A stretch of 64,000 nt of DNA from NCBI RefSeq assembly GCF_011170125.1, contig NZ_BLLN01000003.1, positions 496,001 through 560,000 of the forward strand. Direction: 5' to 3'. The translations under genes were made by a program, and so were the position numbers. Below, piece by piece: positions 23,205 through 31,830 of this stretch. This stretch comes from Streptomyces diastaticus subsp. diastaticus (GTDB taxonomy: Bacteria; Actinomycetota; Actinomycetes; Streptomycetales; Streptomycetaceae). How positions within the stretch are numbered: position 1 is the first letter of the stretch; every line of letters starts with the position of its first letter. The notes under the pieces were generated by a model. The model did no database searches and was not told the origin of the DNA. It saw nothing but the letters and a program-made list of their open reading frames with translations.

Positions 23205-26200
23205 ATGTCCTGGCTGTCCCGGTTCAGCCTCGCGCAACGGGCCCTGATAGGTCTGATGTCGATCATCGCGCTGCTCTTCGGCGCGATAGCCGTCCCGCAG
23301 CTCAAACAACAGCTGCTCCCCTCCATCGAACTGCCCATGGTGTCCGTCCTCGCGCCGTACCCCGGCGCCTCGCCCGACGTGGTCGAGAAGCAGGTCGTGG
23401 AGCCGCTGGAGAAGTCCGTCGACGCCGTCGAGGGCATCACCGGCATCACCGCCACCGCCAGTGAGGGCAACGCCGTCCTCATGGCCCAGTTCGACTTCGG
23501 CTCGGCCGACTCCCAGCAGCTCGTCGCCGACATCCAGCAGGCCGTCAACCGGGCCCGCGCGATGCTCCCGGACGACGTCGACCCGCAGGTCGTCGCCGGG
23601 TCCACCGACGACATCCCGACCGTGGTGCTCGCCGTCACCTCCGGCAAGGACCAGCAGGCCCTCGCCGGACAGCTGGAGCGGACCGTCGTCCCCTCCCTCG
23701 AGTCGATCGACGGCGTCGGCCAGGTCTCCGTGGACGGCGTCCGCGAACTCCAGGTCGCCGTCACCCCCGACGACGCCCGCCTCGCCGAGGCGGGCCTGAG
23801 CAGTGCCGACCTGGTGCAGGCCCTCCAGGCCGCCGGGGCGACCGTGCCGGCCGGCTCCTTCGACGAGAAGGGCGAGAACCGCACCGTCCAGGTCGGCGGC
23901 GGCTTCACCTCCGTGAAGCAGATCGAGGACCTGCGCATCGCCCCGTCGGCGGGCGGCCAGGGCGGCCAGGGCGGCCAGGGCGGTCAGGCGGGCCCCGGCG
24001 ACGCCGGCAGGGCCCCCGCACCCCTCCGCCTCGGCTCGGTCGCCGAGGTCGAGCAGCAGCAGGCCACGGCGACCTCGCTGACCCGCACCAACGGCGAGCC
24101 CAGCCTCGCCGTGGTCGTCACTATGGACCGCGACGGCAGCGCCGTCGCCATCTCCGACGCCGTCGCCGAGAAGCTTCCGGAGCTCCGTGCCGACCTCGGC
24201 GGCTCCTCCGAGCTGACCGTCGTCAGCGACCAGGGCCCGGCGGTCGCCAAGTCCATCGAGGGGCTGACCACCGAGGGCGCCCTCGGCCTGGTCTTCGCCG
24301 TGGTGATCATCCTGATCTTCCTCGCCTCGGTCCGCTCCACGCTGGTCACCGCGGTCTCCATCCCGCTCTCCGTGGTGCTCGCGCTGATCGTGCTGTGGAC
24401 CCGCGACCTGTCGCTCAACATGCTGACGCTGGGCGCGCTCACCATCGCCATCGGCCGGGTCGTCGACGACTCGATCGTGGTCCTGGAGAACATCAAGCGG
24501 CACCTCGGCTACGGCGAGGAGCGCAGGGAGGCGATCCTCACCGCCGTCAAGGAGGTCGCCGGAGCGGTCACCTCCGCGACGCTCACCACGGTCGCCGTCT
24601 TCCTGCCGATCGGCCTCGTCGGCGGCATGGTCGGCGAACTGTTCGGCTCGTTCTCGCTCACCGTCACCGCTGCGCTGCTCGCCTCGCTGCTGGTCTCGCT
24701 GACCGTGGTCCCGGTCCTCTCGTTCTGGTTCCTGCGCGCCCCCAAGGGCACGCCCGAGGACGCCGAGGCGGCCCGCGCCGCGGCCGAGGAGAAGGAGGCG
24801 AAGAGCCGCCTCCAGCGCATCTACGTACCCATCCTGAAGTTCGCCACCCGGCGCCGGCTCACCAGCCTCGCCATCGCCGTCGCGGTGCTGCTCGGGACGT
24901 TCGGCATGGCTCCGCTGCTGAAGACCAACTTCTTCGACCAGGGCGAGCAGGAGGTCCTCTCCGTCAAGCAGGAGCTGGCCCCCGGCACCAGCCTCGCCGC
25001 GACCGACGAGGCCGCCGGGAAGGTCGAGGCGCTGCTGAAGGAGACCGACGGCGTCGAGGACTACCAGGTCACCATCGGCTCCTCCGGTTTCCTGGCGGCC
25101 TTCGGCGGCGGCACCGACACCAACCAGGCGTCGTACCAGATCAAGCTCGCCGACTCGGCCTCCTCGGAGGCGGTGCAGAACGCCCTCGACAAGGGCCTCG
25201 CCGGACTCGACGGCATCGGCGACACCCGCGTCTCGGCCGGTGACGGTTTCGCCGGCCAGGACCTGAGCGTCGTCGTCAAGGCGTCGGAGGCCGACGTCCT
25301 CGCCGAGGCGGCCGAGCAGGTCCGCGCGCAGGTCGCGAAGCTCGACGACGTCACCGACGTGCAGAGCGACCTCTCCCGGAGCGTCCCGCGGATCTCCGTG
25401 CGCGCCAACGAGAAGGCCGCCGCGGCCGGGTTCACCGACGCGAGCCTCGGCCAGGTCGTCGCCCAGTCCGTCCGCGGCACCACCGCCGGCCAGGTCGTGC
25501 TGGACGACGCGGAGCGGGACATCGTGGTCAAGTCGGCCGAGCCCGCCAGGACCCTCGCCGAGCTGCGGGCACTGCCGCTGGGCCCGGTGAAGCTCGGCCG
25601 GATCGCCGACGTCGAGCTGGTCGACGGCCCGGTCTCGATGACCCGGATCGACGGCTCCCGGGCCGCCACCGTCACCGCCCGGCCGACCGCCGACAACACC
25701 GGCGCGGTCACCGCGGAACTCCAGACGAAGATCGACGCGCTCGACCTGCCGGAGGGGGCCACCGCCACCATCGGAGGTGTCTCCGCCGACCAGGACGAGG
25801 CGTTCGGCAAGCTGGGCCTGGCGATGCTCGCGGCCATCGCGATCGTCTTCATGCTCCTGGTCGCGACCTTCCGCTCCCTGGTGCAGCCGCTGATCCTGCT
25901 GGTCTCCATCCCGTTCGCGGCGACCGGCGCGGTCGGCCTGCTCATCGCCACCGGCACCCCGATGGGCGTCCCGGCGATGATCGGCATGCTGATGCTGATC
26001 GGCATCGTGGTCACCAACGCCATCGTGCTGATCGACCTCATCAACCAGTACCGCGACAAGGGCTACGGCATCATCGAGGCGGTCATCGAGGGCGGCCGCC
26101 ACCGCTTCCGCCCGATCCTGATGACCGCCCTGGCGACGGTCTTCGCCCTGGTCCCGATGGCCCTCGGCGTCACCGGTGAGGGCGGCTTCATCGCCCAGCC

Positions 26201-26402
26201 GCTCGCCGTGGTGGTCATCGGCGGCCTGATCACCTCCACGGTCCTCACCCTGGTGCTGGTCCCGACCCTGTACGCCATGGTCGAGCTCCGCAAGGAGCGC
26301 CGGGCCGCCAGGAGGGCCGCGAAGCGCGCCGGCAAGGCAGGCGTCCCGGAGCAGTCCGAGGCTCCGGACGAGGAGAGGACCCCGGGACCCGCCCAGTCCT
26401 GA
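23205..26402 (+). CDS. RND-family efflux transporter (HAE1/AcrB-like)
   Basis: A 1065-residue inner-membrane pump driven by the proton gradient. The topology follows AcrB: a first membrane helix at 10-30 (LAQRALIGLMSIIALLFGAI), a large porter domain, six helices including the conserved GRVVDDSIVVLENI signature in helix 4, a second porter domain and a final bundle with GIVVTNAIVLIDLINQYRDK. A Gly-Gln-rich insertion (GGQ repeats) interrupts the first porter domain. The start at 23205 has GAGGAG. No membrane-fusion or outer-membrane partner is encoded next to it, as expected in a Gram-positive. The substrate is unknown. The upstream two-component system or the palindrome at 23019 may control it. 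Confidence 0.94.
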   Translation: MSWLSRFSLAQRALIGLMSIIALLFGAIAVPQLKQQLLPSIELPMVSVLAPYPGASPDVVEKQVVEPLEKSVDAVEGITGITATASEGNAVLMAQFDFGSADSQQLVADIQQAVNRARAMLPDDVDPQVVAGSTDDIPTVVLAVTSGKDQQALAGQLERTVVPSLESIDGVGQVSVDGVRELQVAVTPDDARLAEAGLSSADLVQALQAAGATVPAGSFDEKGENRTVQVGGGFTSVKQIEDLRIAPSAGGQGGQGGQGGQAGPGDAGRAPAPLRLGSVAEVEQQQATATSLTRTNGEPSLAVVVTMDRDGSAVAISDAVAEKLPELRADLGGSSELTVVSDQGPAVAKSIEGLTTEGALGLVFAVVIILIFLASVRSTLVTAVSIPLSVVLALIVLWTRDLSLNMLTLGALTIAIGRVVDDSIVVLENIKRHLGYGEERREAILTAVKEVAGAVTSATLTTVAVFLPIGLVGGMVGELFGSFSLTVTAALLASLLVSLTVVPVLSFWFLRAPKGTPEDAEAARAAAEEKEAKSRLQRIYVPILKFATRRRLTSLAIAVAVLLGTFGMAPLLKTNFFDQGEQEVLSVKQELAPGTSLAATDEAAGKVEALLKETDGVEDYQVTIGSSGFLAAFGGGTDTNQASYQIKLADSASSEAVQNALDKGLAGLDGIGDTRVSAGDGFAGQDLSVVVKASEADVLAEAAEQVRAQVAKLDDVTDVQSDLSRSVPRISVRANEKAAAAGFTDASLGQVVAQSVRGTTAGQVVLDDAERDIVVKSAEPARTLAELRALPLGPVKLGRIADVELVDGPVSMTRIDGSRAATVTARPTADNTGAVTAELQTKIDALDLPEGATATIGGVSADQDEAFGKLGLAMLAAIAIVFMLLVATFRSLVQPLILLVSIPFAATGAVGLLIATGTPMGVPAMIGMLMLIGIVVTNAIVLIDLINQYRDKGYGIIEAVIEGGRHRFRPILMTALATVFALVPMALGVTGEGGFIAQPLAVVVIGGLITSTVLTLVLVPTLYAMVELRKERRAARRAAKRAGKAGVPEQSEAPDEERTPGPAQS
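23952..23987 (+). repeat. Tandem 9-base repeat encoding Gly-Gly-Gln
   Basis: Four in-frame copies of GGCGGCCAG (the last with one change) within the RND pump gene. Copy-number change would keep the frame and only lengthen or shorten a flexible loop. Confidence 0.9.
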
Positions 26403-26420
26403 CCCCTTCCGCACACCGGT

Positions 26421-26455
26421 CCGGGGGCGTCCTCCCACAAAGGGGGCGCCCCCGG
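26421..26455 (+). terminator. Terminator after the RND pump gene
   Basis: CCGGGGGCG (26421-26429) pairs exactly with 26447-26455, 18 bases past the stop codon. Confidence 0.7.
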
Positions 26456-26579
26456 GCTCGTCCTCCCGGTCCTTCCCTCCCGCACCGGCCCGGTGCCGGC
26501 CCGGCCGACGGGCGCGGCCGGCCGGTGACCGCCACGGCCGACGGGACCGGTACCTGGCCGGCGTCCCCGCCGGGCGCGA

Positions 26580-26619
26580 GCCGAAGCCCCCTCGCCCACG
26601 AGGGCGAGGGGGCTTCGGC
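26580..26619 (-). terminator. Terminator after nadA
   Basis: A perfect 18-base stem (26580-26597 with 26602-26619) around four bases, ending 19 bases from the nadA stop codon. With 26421-26455 it insulates the two convergent genes. Confidence 0.85.
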
Positions 26620-26638
26620 AGACGGGATGCGGGCGGTC

Positions 26639-27841
26639 CTACGGCAGCGCCAGCATCCGCTCCAGCGCCAGCTTGGCGAAGTCCTCGGTCTCCTCGTCGA
26701 CCTCGATGCGGTTGACCAGGTTCCCCTCGGCCAGCGACTCCAGGGTCCACACCAGGTGCGGGAGGTCGATCCGGTTCATGGTCGAGCAGAAGCAGACCGT
26801 GCGGTCGAGGAAGACGATCTCCTTGTCCTCCGCGGCGAAACGGTTGGCCAGCCGCCGGACCAGGTTCAGCTCGGTGCCGATCGCCCACTTGGAGCCACGC
26901 GGCGCCGCCTCCAGCGTCTTGATGATGTACTCCGTCGACCCGACCAGGTCGGCCGCGGCCACGACCTCGTGCCTGCACTCGGGGTGCACCAGGACGTTCA
27001 CCCCGGGGACCCGGGCGCGTACGTCCTCGACCGACTCCAGCGAGAACCGCCCGTGCACCGAGCAGTGGCCGCGCCACAGGATCATCCGGGCGTCCCGCAG
27101 CTGCTCGGCGGTGAGGCCGCCGTTCGGCTTGTGCGGGTTGTAGACGACGCAGTCCTCCAGCGACATGCCCAGGTCGCGGACGGCGGTGTTGCGCCCGAGG
27201 TGCTGGTCGGGAAGGAAGAGGATCTTCGTCGTGGCGGGGTCCTGGCCCTGGTCGAAGGCCCACTCCAGCGCCCGCTTCGCGTTGGAGGAGGTGCAGATCG
27301 TGCCGCCGTGCCTGCCGGTGAACGCCTTGATGTCCGCCGAGGAGTTCATGTACGCCACCGGGACCACCTGGTCCGCGACGCCCGCCTCGCTCAGCACGTC
27401 CCAGCACTCGGCGACCTGTTCGGCCGTGGCCATGTCGGCCATCGAGCAGCCCGCCGCCAGGTCCGGCAGGACCACCTTCTGCTCGTCGGAGGTGAGGATG
27501 TCCGCCGACTCGGCCATGAAGTGCACGCCGCAGAAGACGATGTACTCCGCCTCGGGGCGCGCGGCGGCGTCCCGGGCCAGTTTGAAGGAGTCCCCCGTGA
27601 CATCGGCGAACTGGATGACCTCGTCGCGCTGGTAGTGGTGACCGAGGACGAAGACCTTGTCCCCGAGCTTCTCCTTGGCCGCGCGGGCGCGCGCCACCAG
27701 GTCGGGGTCGGAGGGGGAGGGCAGGTCCCCGGGGCAGTCGACGCCGCGCTCGCTCGTGGGGTCGGCCTCGCGGCCGAGCAGCAGCAGAGCGAGGGGCGTC
27801 GGCTGCACGTCGAGGTCGGTGCGGGGCTGGGCGGTGGTCAC
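26639..27841 (-). CDS. nadA: Quinolinate synthase
   Basis: A 400-residue [4Fe-4S] enzyme that condenses iminoaspartate with dihydroxyacetone phosphate to form quinolinate in de novo NAD synthesis. Family landmarks are LGHHYQRDEVIQFADVTGDS, FCGVHFMAESADIL, the cysteine-bearing LAAGCSMADMA, VVYNPHKPNGG, HPECRHEVV and VCFCSTMNRIDLPHL, which include the three cluster cysteines. Two GTG codons compete as start: 27850 lies only three bases from the AAAGGG site, whereas 27841 is at a normal distance and gives the MTTAQ start I recall for Streptomyces NadA, so 27841 is chosen. It is divergent from erpA, which encodes an Fe-S insertion protein. No nadB or nadC lies next to it in this window. Confidence 0.95.
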   Translation of the reverse strand: MTTAQPRTDLDVQPTPLALLLLGREADPTSERGVDCPGDLPSPSDPDLVARARAAKEKLGDKVFVLGHHYQRDEVIQFADVTGDSFKLARDAAARPEAEYIVFCGVHFMAESADILTSDEQKVVLPDLAAGCSMADMATAEQVAECWDVLSEAGVADQVVPVAYMNSSADIKAFTGRHGGTICTSSNAKRALEWAFDQGQDPATTKILFLPDQHLGRNTAVRDLGMSLEDCVVYNPHKPNGGLTAEQLRDARMILWRGHCSVHGRFSLESVEDVRARVPGVNVLVHPECRHEVVAAADLVGSTEYIIKTLEAAPRGSKWAIGTELNLVRRLANRFAAEDKEIVFLDRTVCFCSTMNRIDLPHLVWTLESLAEGNLVNRIEVDEETEDFAKLALERMLALP

Positions 27842-28156
27842 GTCACGCACCCTTTCTGTTCTTGCAGACGAGCCTTTTCGTCTAACTGACGTTATCTATC
27901 ATAACCGCATAATGTCACTTTGACGATGGCGCTCGCGTCACTGTGACGCATCCCCCGCGTCCGCCGCCCCTGCCCCGTGCCGCCGAAGCGGCCCGTGTGC
28001 GAGCATGAGGAGACCGGCCGGACCTTTGTCGTGGCCGGGCCGGCCAGGCCCGCACGGCACGCGCCGGAAACAAACAGGCCGGAGGCGGAATGTTCCGGCC
28101 TCACCGGCAGTTGCCCATAGTCGGCAAGCAGTCCGTACAACCCGGGAGCGATGTAG
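27842..28156. promoter_or_regulatory. nadA-erpA divergent regulatory region
   Basis: This region is markedly AT-rich near nadA. On the minus strand a good -10 TATGAT lies at 27898-27903 without a strong -35, about 57 bases before the GTG. Just upstream are TGTCACTTTGACG (27914-27926, an imperfect palindrome) and GCGTCACTGTGACGC (27935-27949, perfect 7-base arms around one base), both built on GTCA/TGAC half-sites, which suggests one dimeric repressor binding twice. A hairpin at 28076-28101 lies in the likely erpA leader. The regulator is unknown. Confidence 0.5.
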
Positions 28157-28513
28157 ATGTCCGTTCAGGACGAGAAGACCACCGTGAGCGACGGCATTCT
28201 CCTGTCCGACGCCGCCGCGGCCAAGGTCAAGGCCCTGCTCGACCAGGAAGGCCGGGACGATCTGGCGCTGCGCGTGGCGGTCCAGCCCGGTGGGTGCTCC
28301 GGCCTTCGCTACCAGCTGTTCTTCGACGAGCGTTCGCTCGACGGGGACGTCGTCAAGGACTTCGGCGGAGTCAAGGTCGTCACCGACCGGATGAGCGCGC
28401 CGTACCTCGGCGGAGCCTCCATCGACTTCGTCGACACCATCGAGAAGCAGGGGTTCACCATCGACAACCCCAACGCCACGGGCTCCTGCGCCTGCGGCGA
28501 CTCCTTCAGCTGA
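28157..28513 (+). CDS. erpA: Iron-sulfur cluster insertion protein (ErpA/HesB/IscA family)
   Basis: A 118-residue A-type Fe-S carrier that delivers clusters to apoproteins. The three conserved cysteines are present: Cys47 in PGGCSGLRY and Cys111/Cys113 in GSCACG near the C-terminus, with the family segments SDAAAAKVKALL and YLGGASIDFVDTI. The start ATG at 28157 is preceded by GGGAGC. It is a single gene with its own terminator and is divergent from nadA, whose product needs a [4Fe-4S] cluster. Shared control through the palindromes between them would be logical but is inferred. Confidence 0.95.
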   Translation: MSVQDEKTTVSDGILLSDAAAAKVKALLDQEGRDDLALRVAVQPGGCSGLRYQLFFDERSLDGDVVKDFGGVKVVTDRMSAPYLGGASIDFVDTIEKQGFTIDNPNATGSCACGDSFS

Positions 28514-28528
28514 GTCGCTTCGCCGGGA

Positions 28529-28564
28529 GGCGGCGTCCCACTTCGGTGGGGCGCCGCCTTTTCC
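28529..28564 (+). terminator. Rho-independent terminator after erpA
   Basis: A 13-base stem at 28529-28541 and 28546-28558 with a TTCG loop, followed by TTTTCC. It is one of the few terminators here with a T-tract. Confidence 0.9.
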
Positions 28565-28628
28565 GTCAGCCCGGGCGCGGACCGGCTGAGCGGGCGCGGA
28601 CGCCGGCCGGGCGCGGACGCGGTCCAGG

Positions 28629-29657
28629 TCAGAAGGCCAGGATCGTGAGGGTGGCGGCGTGGACGAGGACCAGGAGGGCGCCGTCGAAGCCGAGGCGGAA
28701 CCAGCCACGTTCCTGACGGACCAGGAGGCCGCCCAGGACGACGGTGGTCATCACCAGGGCGGCGCAGGCCAGGAAGAGTTCGTCGTCCCCGGCGGCGTGG
28801 TAGAGCGAGCCGCCCCGGTACGCCAGGTCGCCCACCGCCAGGTTGAGGACGTCGAGGCAGTTGCCGCCGATGATCGCCGCGAAGGCGAGGGTGACGGCGC
28901 CCCGGCGGACGGCGGCGATGGAGGTGACCGTCTCCGGGAGGGCGTTGACGGTCCCCAGGACGGCCGCGCCGACGAAACCGGCCCGCAGGGTGGTCGCCGA
29001 CAGGAGGCCCTCGGCGGCCCGGGTGACGGCCCAGCCGGCGACGACCACGGTCGCGGCGAGGATGGCGAACTCGCCCCACAGCCGCGGGGTGGACCGCGCG
29101 GAGAACGCCCCCTCGCCCCGCGGCACGTCCCGGACGGTCTCCCGGGTGCGCACCGCCCGCCACATCGGCTCGGTGTTCCTGCGGATCAGGTGCAGACCAC
29201 CCAGGTAGAAGAGGATCAGCACGAACGAGACCGGGTGCACCCCGGCCGCCGTCACGTCCGGGCTGAAGGAGGCCATCAGCGCCAGCCCCAGCAGCCCGGT
29301 CAGCAGGCAGCCGAAGAGGAGGTTCTGGAGCGAGGCGGCGGCGTGCTCCAGGTTGACCCGGCGGTGGAAGGCGTCGGCCGCGACCACCGCCAGGGTCTGC
29401 GCCGCGATGCCGCCCACCGCGTTGCTGTACGCCAGTTCCGGTGCGGCGTCCGCCGCGCTCACCGCCGTCATCACGATGCCGGAGAGCGAGGTCACCAGGC
29501 CGAAGAGCACCGCCCCGAACAGCGCCTCGCCCCAGCCCGTTCGGTCGGCCAGCACGTCCCCGAGCCCCGCCAGCCGGACGCCGCACGCCACCGTCAGCGC
29601 CCCGGCCAGGCACAGCACGGCGACGCTCCAGCCCAGTGGCCACTGCCCGGCCAGCAT
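28629..29657 (-). CDS. Sodium/calcium exchanger-like membrane protein (CaCA superfamily)
   Basis: A 342-residue protein with about ten hydrophobic helices in two homologous halves. Each half has an alpha-repeat-like motif: GLVTSLSGIVMTAVSAAD near 50-70 and LGTVNALPETVTSIAAVRRG plus GGNCLDVLNL near 230-275. In CaCA exchangers the acidic residue in these repeats binds the cation. The second repeat keeps the Glu (LPET) while the first has Ser-Gly in the matching place, so the ion specificity may be unusual. The start is taken as ATG at 29657, nine bases after GAGG; a longer frame to 29738 lacks a ribosome-binding site. It stands alone between terminators. Confidence 0.82.
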   Translation of the reverse strand: MLAGQWPLGWSVAVLCLAGALTVACGVRLAGLGDVLADRTGWGEALFGAVLFGLVTSLSGIVMTAVSAADAAPELAYSNAVGGIAAQTLAVVAADAFHRRVNLEHAAASLQNLLFGCLLTGLLGLALMASFSPDVTAAGVHPVSFVLILFYLGGLHLIRRNTEPMWRAVRTRETVRDVPRGEGAFSARSTPRLWGEFAILAATVVVAGWAVTRAAEGLLSATTLRAGFVGAAVLGTVNALPETVTSIAAVRRGAVTLAFAAIIGGNCLDVLNLAVGDLAYRGGSLYHAAGDDELFLACAALVMTTVVLGGLLVRQERGWFRLGFDGALLVLVHAATLTILAF

Positions 29658-29774
29658 GTCCGGCACCCTCGCCCCGTCCGCCCGCGTGATCGACGCCCGC
29701 CTCCTCACTGGGTGCCCGGCGCCGGGCGGGCGCCACACCGAAGGAGCCAGGGTTCACCGCGCCGGACCACGCGC

Positions 29775-29821
29775 GGGAGGCGGGCGGCCCCGGAGGCTCA
29801 CCTCCGGGCCGCCCGCCTCCC
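29775..29821 (-). terminator. Terminator after the membrane-anchored 480-residue protein gene
   Basis: About 21 paired bases: 29775-29796 with 29801-29821, one bulged C, four-base loop. It ends 17 bases from the stop codon at 29838. Confidence 0.85.
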
Positions 29822-29837
29822 GTGTCCGGCGGTCAGG

Positions 29838-31280
29838 TCAGTCGCGCGGGACCGCCGAGCCGTCCTCGCCGACCACCTCGCGGTCACCGAGCGGCTCGTC
29901 CAGCGTCACCTTCGCCGTGAGCTGCTTGGCGATCTTCACGCAGACCTTGCCAGGCTCCTGCGGCTCACCGGTGATCCTCACCGTGACGCTGCCGTCCTTC
30001 TCCTCGGCGGCGGCCGTGTACTTCTCGCAGACCCCGCCCCAGAAGCGGACGGTCAGCTCCCGGCCGTCCACGCGGTACGACTCCGCCTCGGTCAGCTTGC
30101 GCTCCCCGTCCGGGGAGCGGCCGGGGTCGGTGCCGGGCTTCTCGGGCTTCGGCGCCGGAGCGAGGTACTCGGGGTCGACGGCCGGCCGGGTCACCGTGAA
30201 CGACCGGTCGTGGCCCTCGGGCCGCACCTCGAACAGCCACGACGGCACCAGCGCCTGGCGGCCGGAGACGAACTGGGCGGACAGCCCGAGGACCGCGCCG
30301 CGCACCTCCACCGGCTTGCGCTCGGGCTGCTCGCCGCCCGGCGTGCACGGGTCCTTCGGCGGGGCGGAACCGTCGGCCGCCTCTTCGCCCAGCGGTGCCG
30401 GGCCGGCGCAGCCGCCGATGCCGACCCTGCCGTCGCCCTTCGAGGCACCGTTGAGCTGGGCCAGCGTCTGCTCGGCGGTCAGCACCGGGTAGGTGTCGCC
30501 CTTCACCGGCTGGGAGAGCTGCCCGCTGCCGCCGACCACGGAGCCGTCCGGAGCCACCCGCACGCCGGTGCTCCAGCCGTACGTCGGCAGGCCGTCCACC
30601 ACCGGCTGGGCGTTGACCACCCGTACGCCCCCCGAGACCTGGCCCGCGTCGAGCTTGGCGTCGTCCTGGCCGAGCGCCTTCAGCACCGGCGCGGCCGCGC
30701 TCCTCGCCGCCTTCTCGCCGACCGGGTCGCCGTCCTCGGTGCCACCCGGTCCGGCGCACACCTTGCCCTTAGGGCAGTCGTCGCCGCCCGGCGGGGTGTG
30801 GCCCTGGAAGCTCCAGGTGCCGGGAGCCCGCTTGTTGACCCGCAGCAGCGGCCCCTGGCCGTCCCCGGCCGTGCCGACCAGCCACGTGCCGCCCTCGGCG
30901 CGCGGCTCACCCGGCACACCGAGCGCCTTCGCCAGCTTCGCCACGTCCGCCGCGCGCGGCCCCGCCTCGAACTGGTGGACGGCCGCTTCGCCCGGGCCCT
31001 CGGGCAGCTTCACCCGCGCCCGGTAGACGCCGCCGCCCGGATCGGGCTCACCGGGGGCGACGCCCTGGGTGTGGCCGTCCAGCTCCAACGGCGGAGGGGT
31101 GCCGCCCGCGCCCGCCTCGGCCTGCTGCCCGCCGTCCGTCGTCCCGCCGGAGGCGGCCGCGGTCACCAGGTACGCGCCTCCGCCGCCCACGATCAGGACG
31201 GCCGCCGCCACCGAGGCAACGGCCATCGGGGAACGCCGCCCGGGCCGCTCCTGCTCCTGGTCGGATCGCTCGGTGCTCAC
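29838..31280 (-). CDS. Membrane-anchored extracellular protein of unknown function
   Basis: A 480-residue protein with a short charged cytoplasmic start (residues 1-17), one hydrophobic helix at about 19-40 (MAVASVAAAVLIVGGGGAYL) lacking a lipobox, and a large outside domain. That domain is Gly/Pro-rich with paired cysteines (GDDCPKGKVC, GIGGC, KDPC) and a C-terminal segment with FWGGVCEKYTA and GKVCVKIAKQL. The start is GTG at 31280 with AAGGAG upstream. I recognise the general type as a conserved Streptomyces protein without known role. It stands alone; the region upstream contains repeat copies B and C. Confidence 0.82.
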   Translation of the reverse strand: MSTERSDQEQERPGRRSPMAVASVAAAVLIVGGGGAYLVTAAASGGTTDGGQQAEAGAGGTPPPLELDGHTQGVAPGEPDPGGGVYRARVKLPEGPGEAAVHQFEAGPRAADVAKLAKALGVPGEPRAEGGTWLVGTAGDGQGPLLRVNKRAPGTWSFQGHTPPGGDDCPKGKVCAGPGGTEDGDPVGEKAARSAAAPVLKALGQDDAKLDAGQVSGGVRVVNAQPVVDGLPTYGWSTGVRVAPDGSVVGGSGQLSQPVKGDTYPVLTAEQTLAQLNGASKGDGRVGIGGCAGPAPLGEEAADGSAPPKDPCTPGGEQPERKPVEVRGAVLGLSAQFVSGRQALVPSWLFEVRPEGHDRSFTVTRPAVDPEYLAPAPKPEKPGTDPGRSPDGERKLTEAESYRVDGRELTVRFWGGVCEKYTAAAEEKDGSVTVRITGEPQEPGKVCVKIAKQLTAKVTLDEPLGDREVVGEDGSAVPRD

Positions 31281-31617
31281 CGCATCGCTCCTTCGCCTGG
31301 ACTGTCCTCACGGCCTCCCCGGGAGGGGCCGGCCGTCACCGTGTTCCCTCGATGGGGAACGCCGGTGGGACGGGACGGAGCGGAAGGCGGTTCCCGATGC
31401 CTTTCGCCGAGAGGGCCGAACGAGGGACGCGGTCGCCGCGCGCGGCCGGGACGCCCAGGACCTGCCAGGCGGATCCTCGTGGGCCCGCGACGCCTGGCAC
31501 GCACTCTCGCCGCACGCCCGGACCACCCGGGTACGTCCTGCGAGGGGGATCCTGGCGCACGCCGAGAGCACGCACCGGACGCCGCAGGCCGCGCCACGAA
31601 GATCCGCCGGACAGGCC
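31281..31617. other. Gene-free region with two dispersed repeat copies
   Basis: About 340 bases. Reading frames here are repeat translations, not genes. It holds copy B (31458-31520), most of copy C (31557-31620) in opposite orientation, and a small hairpin GTTCCC/GGGAAC near 31340-31360 that would lie in the leader of the 480-residue protein gene. Confidence 0.6.
31458..31520. repeat. Dispersed intergenic repeat, copy B
   Basis: It matches the reverse complement of copy A over 63 bases with five differences; weaker similarity continues to about 31545 (CACCCGGGTACG against CACCCGCGTACC). Confidence 0.85.
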
Positions 31618-31620
31618 CTA
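31557..31620. repeat. Dispersed intergenic repeat, copy C (diverged)
   Basis: It is in the same orientation as copy A, with a strongly conserved end (CCACGAAGATCCGCCGGACA followed by GGCCCTA) and a more changed first part. The final CTA is the stop codon (TAG) of the small gene at 31618, as the same position in copy A is the stop of the WYL gene. Confidence 0.75.
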
Positions 31621-31830
31621 CCAGTCGCCGTACTGCGACATGCCGTCGATGAGGCGGACCGAGGCGGGGGCCACGCGTACGCCGTGGAGCGAGGAGAGGG
31701 GGACCGGGCCGGTGGGGCGGCCGTGCGGGGCGGGCCAGTCCGCGGACATGCGGGCGCAGTCGCCGCGCAGCACTTCGAAGCCGTGGTCCAGTTCGAGGGG
31801 GCCGGCGTCCTTGACGCTCTGGTTCGACAT
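31618..31830 (-). CDS. Small conserved protein of unknown function
   Basis: A 70-residue protein (MSNQSVKDAGPLELDHGFEV, then LRGDCARMSADWPAPHG) with one cysteine, no membrane segment and a balanced composition unlike random GC-rich translation. No clear ribosome-binding site precedes the ATG at 31830. A palindromic patch, CTAC(TATCGG)GTAG, lies near 31870-31884 in the divergent promoter region shared with the PfkB gene. Its stop codon is supplied by dispersed repeat copy C. Function unknown. Confidence 0.6.
   Translation of the reverse strand: MSNQSVKDAGPLELDHGFEVLRGDCARMSADWPAPHGRPTGPVPLSSLHGVRVAPASVRLIDGMSQYGDW

Noticed and set aside
23142..27407. Very long minus-strand open frame across the RND pump and nadA
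   Set aside because: It covers two recognisable genes in shadow frames and a terminator pair; the translation is repetitive and highly polar.
31336..31575. Apparent 79-codon minus-strand gene
   Set aside because: It lies wholly on dispersed repeat copies B and C and shares its reading (RRECVPG, AGPRG) with the frame at repeat copy A, so it is a repeat translation.
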